From the NCBI RefSeq assembly GCF_026157065.1, contig NZ_JANLGQ010000001.1, positions 186,001-250,000 of the forward strand: a DNA stretch of 64,000 bases, given 5' to 3'. A program made the position numbers and the translations under genes. The notes under the pieces are model-generated. The model searched no databases. It was not told the origin of the DNA and saw only the letters and a list, made by a program, of their open reading frames with translations. Numbering within the stretch: the stretch's first letter is position 1; every line of letters starts with the position of its first letter. The DNA comes from Enterococcus sp. HY326 (lineage in GTDB: Bacteria > Bacillota > Bacilli > Lactobacillales > Enterococcaceae). Below, one piece after another: positions 60,086 through 64,000 of this stretch.

Positions 60086-62419
60086 CTATTCAACGCTTTT
60101 TAGCACACCAATCATATCAACATTTTTGACTTTCGCTTTTAAAAGCAAATTGCATAAAAAGGTCACACTCATTACAATGGCCCCCGCCAGCAATAAAATC
60201 CAATAAGGCAGGTTTGTTGGCATTGACTGTAGGTCAGTAGTTAGCGCCTCGATAAAATTTTTAAATAGTGGGTTTGCAATCGGCAATGAGAGAACAACCG
60301 CCCCAAGAGCAATCATAAAGTTCTCCTTAAACACCAATTTATTTACTTTAACTTTTGAATAGCCTAGTACTTTTAGTGTTGCAATATCACGATTTCTATC
60401 AAAAATATTAATCGAGGAAATATTGTAGATAGTCGCAATTGTCAAAAAAATTGCGCACAACAAGAAAATGATTACCATCGGAACGGTTGTAGATAATACT
60501 GCAGCCATATTTGACTGAATATCTTCATTTGTTGAGTAAATTACATCCGCATCTATTGCTTTGATGTCATCAATTAGTGCAGTTTGCCTATCCTCATCTC
60601 CCGTACTTATTAATAGGGTTGTTGGCGTGTAGTCTATTCCTAGTGTGTGTAGATAAATATTACTAGTAATAAGGAAGTTATTTGAATATTGTGTTGAAAT
60701 ATCTGTAATTTTTGTCTTGATGGTCAGACCAGCTTGATTTATAAAAGTTAACTCAATAAAATCGCCAACCTTTTTGCCAAGCTTTGTAGCATAGACTTCA
60801 GGAATGACAACCCCGTCTGTGAAATCGGATAGAACTTGATTTTCTGAGTCAAATGTTTTTAATAAATTTGCCCTTTGATTACTTACATACAAAGTTGTCG
60901 TAAGTGAGTCTGACTTACTCCCTATCTCAATCGCCTGCACTTCCATCTGTTGGCTTTCTAACTTGTCATATTTCGATTGCAGCTGGCGTTCAATTGTAAC
61001 AGCTTTTGCAGAAGTGATGTTTAAATCATAGGTATTAACCTCATGAACTTCTCGATTGACGACTGTATTCATGGCGTTATAGTAGCCAAATGCGAATACA
61101 ATCATGATGAATGAAAGCATTAATCCAAATAGATTTAGGAAAAAGCGTTTTTTGTTTAAAAAAAGATTTCTCACAATATACTTATTTCCATATGATAGTT
61201 TTTGCCAGACAAAGGGAATTTTTTCAAAAAGAATTCCTTTAGTATGTTTGGGAGGCAGCTGGCGAATTAACTCAGAAGGCTTTTCTTTTAGCACTTTTCT
61301 TGTGGATAAACCGATTGCCAACAGACCAAAAGTAAAAACAAGTAGAAAGGAAGGCAAAATAGTTGTCGGAGAAATAGTCACTTCGTAATTTGGTAAAGCA
61401 TACATTGCGGCTACTTGCATGTCACCAATACGAATAAATGCAAAATATGCACCTAAACTACCCAAAATAGTCCCAAGCAAACTGCTTAAGAATGTGTACA
61501 TAATATAGTACATTCTTATAAAACTAGGCTTTCTTCCCAATGATTTCATCACACCAATTTGTGTCCGACTTTGTTGAATCAGTCTTGTCATCGAAATAAA
61601 AGTAATGATTGCAGCCACTGCAAAAAACAAAATCGGAATGACTTTACTCAAACTCTCATCGGTTGTAATTAGACCTTGTAAATTACTATAAGCTGTTGAA
61701 TCTTCAGAAATTGAACTGGCAATATAGCTACTCTGATATTCCTCAGAAATGGATTCTACTAACTTGCTCCTATCTCCATCAGCTTTTATAAGAACTTGGT
61801 TGTATTCAATTCCCTTCGAGAGTGATTGAGCCATTTCCTCAGAGATATAAGCTACACCATACGTCCTTGGTTGCGGTGTTAAATCCGAACCAGCAACCTT
61901 CATTACAAATTCAGGATTTTCGATAAGACCAGCAACTGTCAACTCTTCAATCTGGTCTGCAATTGTAACTGTCATGGTACTACCAACTTGATAGTCATGG
62001 GCGTTGGCATAGTCGCTATCAATTAAGATTTCAGCCTCCTTTATCTCAGTATTGCCAGCAACCACATAGGATTGATTCAACTGTGAATTGTTTGAGGTAG
62101 AGAAAATATTCAATTCTGAAGTATAATCGTCAAATGTTTGCGTTCCTGCAAGAGATGTTCGCCCCTCAATCGTCTGAATACTTGGATATTCTTCGGCGAT
62201 TTTTTCAATGGTCGCTTGATCTATAGTTGAAAAAGTCAATGTTACATCGCTCAACTGATAGTCCTCATAATAGTCTTGAGTATATGTTTTTAAGCTACCT
62301 GCAACACTCGCTAGACCAACATAGAGAAAAGCGCCAATAGCAACAATTAGCACAATCGTAACAAATTGTGCCAAATTGCCTTTGATATCTCTCAATAATT
62401 TTTTTAATAAACCTTTCAT
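60086..62419 (-). CDS. FtsX/MacB-type ABC transporter permease, two-repeat form
   Basis: A 777-residue membrane protein with an N-terminal helix (about 15-40), an outside domain of about 230 residues, three helices (about 250-390), a second outside domain, and three C-terminal helices. The duplicated FtsX domains show as ITFISMTRLIQQSRTQIGVMKSLGRKPSFIRMYY and ATIYNISSINIFDRNRDIATLKVLGYSKVKV. Such permeases drive outward extrusion or lipid handling and often provide bacteriocin or antimicrobial peptide resistance. The ATG at 62419 is one base after the ATPase stop. Confidence 0.9.
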   Translation of the reverse strand: MKGLLKKLLRDIKGNLAQFVTIVLIVAIGAFLYVGLASVAGSLKTYTQDYYEDYQLSDVTLTFSTIDQATIEKIAEEYPSIQTIEGRTSLAGTQTFDDYTSELNIFSTSNNSQLNQSYVVAGNTEIKEAEILIDSDYANAHDYQVGSTMTVTIADQIEELTVAGLIENPEFVMKVAGSDLTPQPRTYGVAYISEEMAQSLSKGIEYNQVLIKADGDRSKLVESISEEYQSSYIASSISEDSTAYSNLQGLITTDESLSKVIPILFFAVAAIITFISMTRLIQQSRTQIGVMKSLGRKPSFIRMYYIMYTFLSSLLGTILGSLGAYFAFIRIGDMQVAAMYALPNYEVTISPTTILPSFLLVFTFGLLAIGLSTRKVLKEKPSELIRQLPPKHTKGILFEKIPFVWQKLSYGNKYIVRNLFLNKKRFFLNLFGLMLSFIMIVFAFGYYNAMNTVVNREVHEVNTYDLNITSAKAVTIERQLQSKYDKLESQQMEVQAIEIGSKSDSLTTTLYVSNQRANLLKTFDSENQVLSDFTDGVVIPEVYATKLGKKVGDFIELTFINQAGLTIKTKITDISTQYSNNFLITSNIYLHTLGIDYTPTTLLISTGDEDRQTALIDDIKAIDADVIYSTNEDIQSNMAAVLSTTVPMVIIFLLCAIFLTIATIYNISSINIFDRNRDIATLKVLGYSKVKVNKLVFKENFMIALGAVVLSLPIANPLFKNFIEALTTDLQSMPTNLPYWILLLAGAIVMSVTFLCNLLLKAKVKNVDMIGVLKSVE

Positions 62420-62420
62420 C

Positions 62421-63125
62421 CTACCACTCCAACTCCCCAACAGAAATTTTATTCGTATTCAATACAATTTTCTCCACTTGGCCACTTCTAACGTGAATCA
62501 CCTTGTCCGCAATTTGAGCAATTGCTGAATTATGAGTAATCAATACCACGCATTTTCTCATCGTCTGGTTTAGCTCACTAATTAGCTGTAAAACTTCTTT
62601 TCCCGTCTCGTAATCAAGCGCCCCAGTTGGTTCATCACACAATAAGATAAGGGGATTTTTAGCGATTGCCCGTGCAATTGAGACTCGCTGCTGCTCACCA
62701 CCTGAGAGTTGGGAGGGAAAATTGTTCAAACGATGACTCAGCCCTACTTTTTGTAAAATCTCTTTAGGATCAAGTGCATCATTTGCCACATCTGAAGCAA
62801 ATTCAACATTTTCTACAGAAGATAGATTTGAAATTAAATTATAAAACTGAAAAACAAAACCAATTTTTTCAGCACGATAATTAGTCAATTCTTTATCCTT
62901 GAATGAAACAATGTTGTTGCCCTCCACAAGAATTTCTCCACTCGATACCGTGTCCATTCCACCTAAAAGATTTAGAATGGTACTTTTTCCTGCCCCACTA
63001 GCCCCCAAAACAACAATAAACTCACCGTGATCAATAGAAAATGTAACATCCTTGACTGCCTCAATCTCTTGATTTCCTACACGATATTTTTTTGATACTT
63101 CTTTAAACTCAATCATACTAGCCAT
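62421..63125 (-). CDS. MacB/LolD-type ABC transporter ATPase
   Basis: A 234-residue ATPase: Walker [10 protein letters not shown] (near 43-51), Q-loop [13 protein letters not shown], signature [19 protein letters not shown] (near 140-158), Walker [12 protein letters not shown] (near 163-173) and H-loop LITHN. It is encoded directly before the FtsX-type permease and divergently from a TetR regulator. GGTGG lies seven bases before the ATG; a second in-frame ATG three codons on is possible. Confidence 0.94.
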   Translation of the reverse strand: MASMIEFKEVSKKYRVGNQEIEAVKDVTFSIDHGEFIVVLGASGAGKSTILNLLGGMDTVSSGEILVEGNNIVSFKDKELTNYRAEKIGFVFQFYNLISNLSSVENVEFASDVANDALDPKEILQKVGLSHRLNNFPSQLSGGEQQRVSIARAIAKNPLILLCDEPTGALDYETGKEVLQLISELNQTMRKCVVLITHNSAIAQIADKVIHVRSGQVEKIVLNTNKISVGELEW

Positions 63126-63182
63126 GCTTTAACCACCATTCAACTTTATTTTTATATTTCATACTTCATAAATACAATTAAT

Positions 63183-63211
63183 ATTAAACTTCATATTTCA
63201 CCTTTAGTCAA
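63183..63211 (-). promoter_or_regulatory. Promoter of the ABC transporter unit
   Basis: Minus-strand TTGACT (63211-63206) and TTTAAT (63188-63183) with a 17-base spacer, about 57 bases before the ATPase gene. Confidence 0.65.
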
Positions 63212-63219
63212 CTTTTTCA

Positions 63220-63243
63220 TGAAATATATATAAAAATATTTCA
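63220..63243. promoter_or_regulatory. Candidate TetR operator
   Basis: A 24-base palindrome with perfect 8-bp arms (TGAAATAT and ATATTTCA) in the 198-bp divergent region, just upstream of the transporter -35 box. Further TTCATATTTC-like copies lie on the transporter side. Confidence 0.6.
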
Positions 63244-63323
63244 TTTTGTCTGAATTATTTGGTAGTTTGTTTAAGTTAGAAATATATGGTATTCTTTCTT
63301 TGTTCAAAGAAAGGTGTTGTCCT

Positions 63324-63956
63324 ATGGAATCTAAAAGAGAAACGATAATCTTTGCAGCATTAAAATTGTTTGGTCAAAAAGGCTTTGCTAAAGTGACCAT
63401 AAAAGAGATAGCTGCCGAAGCCAAAGTATCTCAAGTCACCATTTATAATAATTTCAATAACAAGGAAACGCTGGCAGAGGAATGTACGAATGTCTTGTTT
63501 GATAAAATTGAATCTATCTCAGAGGAAATTTTGCAAGAAGAGTTACCCTATCCAGAGAAACTAAATAAAGTTCTAAAGGCCTGTAATAGTGAAATTGCCC
63601 AATCAATCACCCACTATTTCAGCTCTCAATCACTAGAGGATCCTAAGCTGACGGCAGTATTGGAAAGTGCCATCACCAAACGAAAAGATGCCATTTATTT
63701 AAAATATCTTGAATTAGGTTATTCAATGGGCTATATCAACCCAGCTATTGCTAAAGAGTCAATCATCGCTTTGATGAATACAATCAATTATGTTAGAAAA
63801 ATGGATTTTCAAGACCTCGATCAAGATAAACTAACCGAGGATTTACAGCAGCTTTTCCTCTATGGGATTATTGGTGTCAAGCCTGATAAGGAACGAGAAT
63901 TGGATAACGATGTATTATTAACTCTACTAGCTGACCAGGTTAGAAAAAGACTTTAA
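63324..63956 (+). CDS. TetR family transcriptional regulator
   Basis: A 210-residue repressor with the TetR DNA-binding domain (ETIIFAALKLFGQKGFAKVTIKEIAAEAKVSQVTIYNNFNNKETL, about 6-50) and a divergent helical ligand-binding domain. I start it at the ATG at 63324, seven bases after AAAGGTG; the longer frame from 63246 runs through promoter DNA. The likely target is the divergent ABC transporter, with the compound it exports as inducer. Confidence 0.92.
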   Translation: MESKRETIIFAALKLFGQKGFAKVTIKEIAAEAKVSQVTIYNNFNNKETLAEECTNVLFDKIESISEEILQEELPYPEKLNKVLKACNSEIAQSITHYFSSQSLEDPKLTAVLESAITKRKDAIYLKYLELGYSMGYINPAIAKESIIALMNTINYVRKMDFQDLDQDKLTEDLQQLFLYGIIGVKPDKERELDNDVLLTLLADQVRKRL

Positions 63957-64000
63957 GCAGCATCCCTAAAGTCTCTTTAGATTCTAATGCTGGACGAAAA

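Noticed and set aside
1-64000. CRISPR array, prophage, insertion sequence or rRNA genes
   Set aside because: No regularly spaced direct repeats, transposase, phage structural genes or rRNA sequence were seen.

Overview
The window is about 64 kb of low-GC Firmicute chromosome that looks like an Enterococcus or a close relative within Lactobacillales. The clues are the division/wall cluster order (mraZ-rsmH-ftsL-PBP-mraY-murD), a mannose PTS operon in the enterococcal mptBACD order with a LevR-type sigma-54 activator, a DUF4044 micro-protein, an Mga-type regulator, and AGGAGG-type ribosome binding sites throughout. Dispersed repeats of 160-205 bp resemble the EFAR elements I recall from E. faecalis. 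Species cannot be named from the sequence alone.

Region by region: 1-6.1 kb holds the start of the dcw cluster on the minus strand with a candidate MraZ operator. 6.2-15.1 kb is a housekeeping block (recN, argR, tlyA, ispA, xseB, xseA, folD, nusB, an Asp23 protein and an M24 peptidase). 15.3-22.6 kb is the mannose PTS (manO, mptD, mptC, mptA, mptB, mptR) with a perfect -24/-12 promoter. 22.9-25.2 kb carries two PII-like proteins with a duplicated DUF1538 membrane protein. 27.3-28.4 kb is rplU-prp-rpmA with a structured leader. 28.5-30.4 kb has tandem GNAT acetyltransferases, followed by a tRNA-Arg.

31-39 kb is more accessory: an Mga-like regulator, an NlpC/P60 enzyme, a BlaI/BlaR pair with a small secreted protein, a GIY-YIG nuclease, an isochorismatase-like hydrolase and a DUF3267 protein. 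At 39.3-39.7 kb there is a probable small RNA whose promoter overlaps a perfect CcpA (cre) site. 40-49 kb has an M20 amidohydrolase, an ABC-2 exporter, a purine-type permease with a phosphoribosyltransferase, an orphan PTS IIB, and hydrolases. 49.5-53.4 kb ends with a BASS transporter/dehydrogenase operon preceded by a strong promoter, a 15-codon leader peptide, a hairpin at its stop codon and an intrinsic terminator. 54-64 kb holds an acyltransferase, a HAD/HD pair divergent from a DeoR regulator, a methyltransferase, and a MacB-like ABC transporter divergent from a TetR regulator.

Most of the content is conventional. The parts least explained by known annotation are non-coding: the cre-controlled RNA (39.34-39.68 kb), the leader-peptide/terminator arrangement (53.55-53.76 kb), a second candidate RNA (26.2-26.4 kb), and three copies of a dispersed palindromic repeat placed between transcription units.
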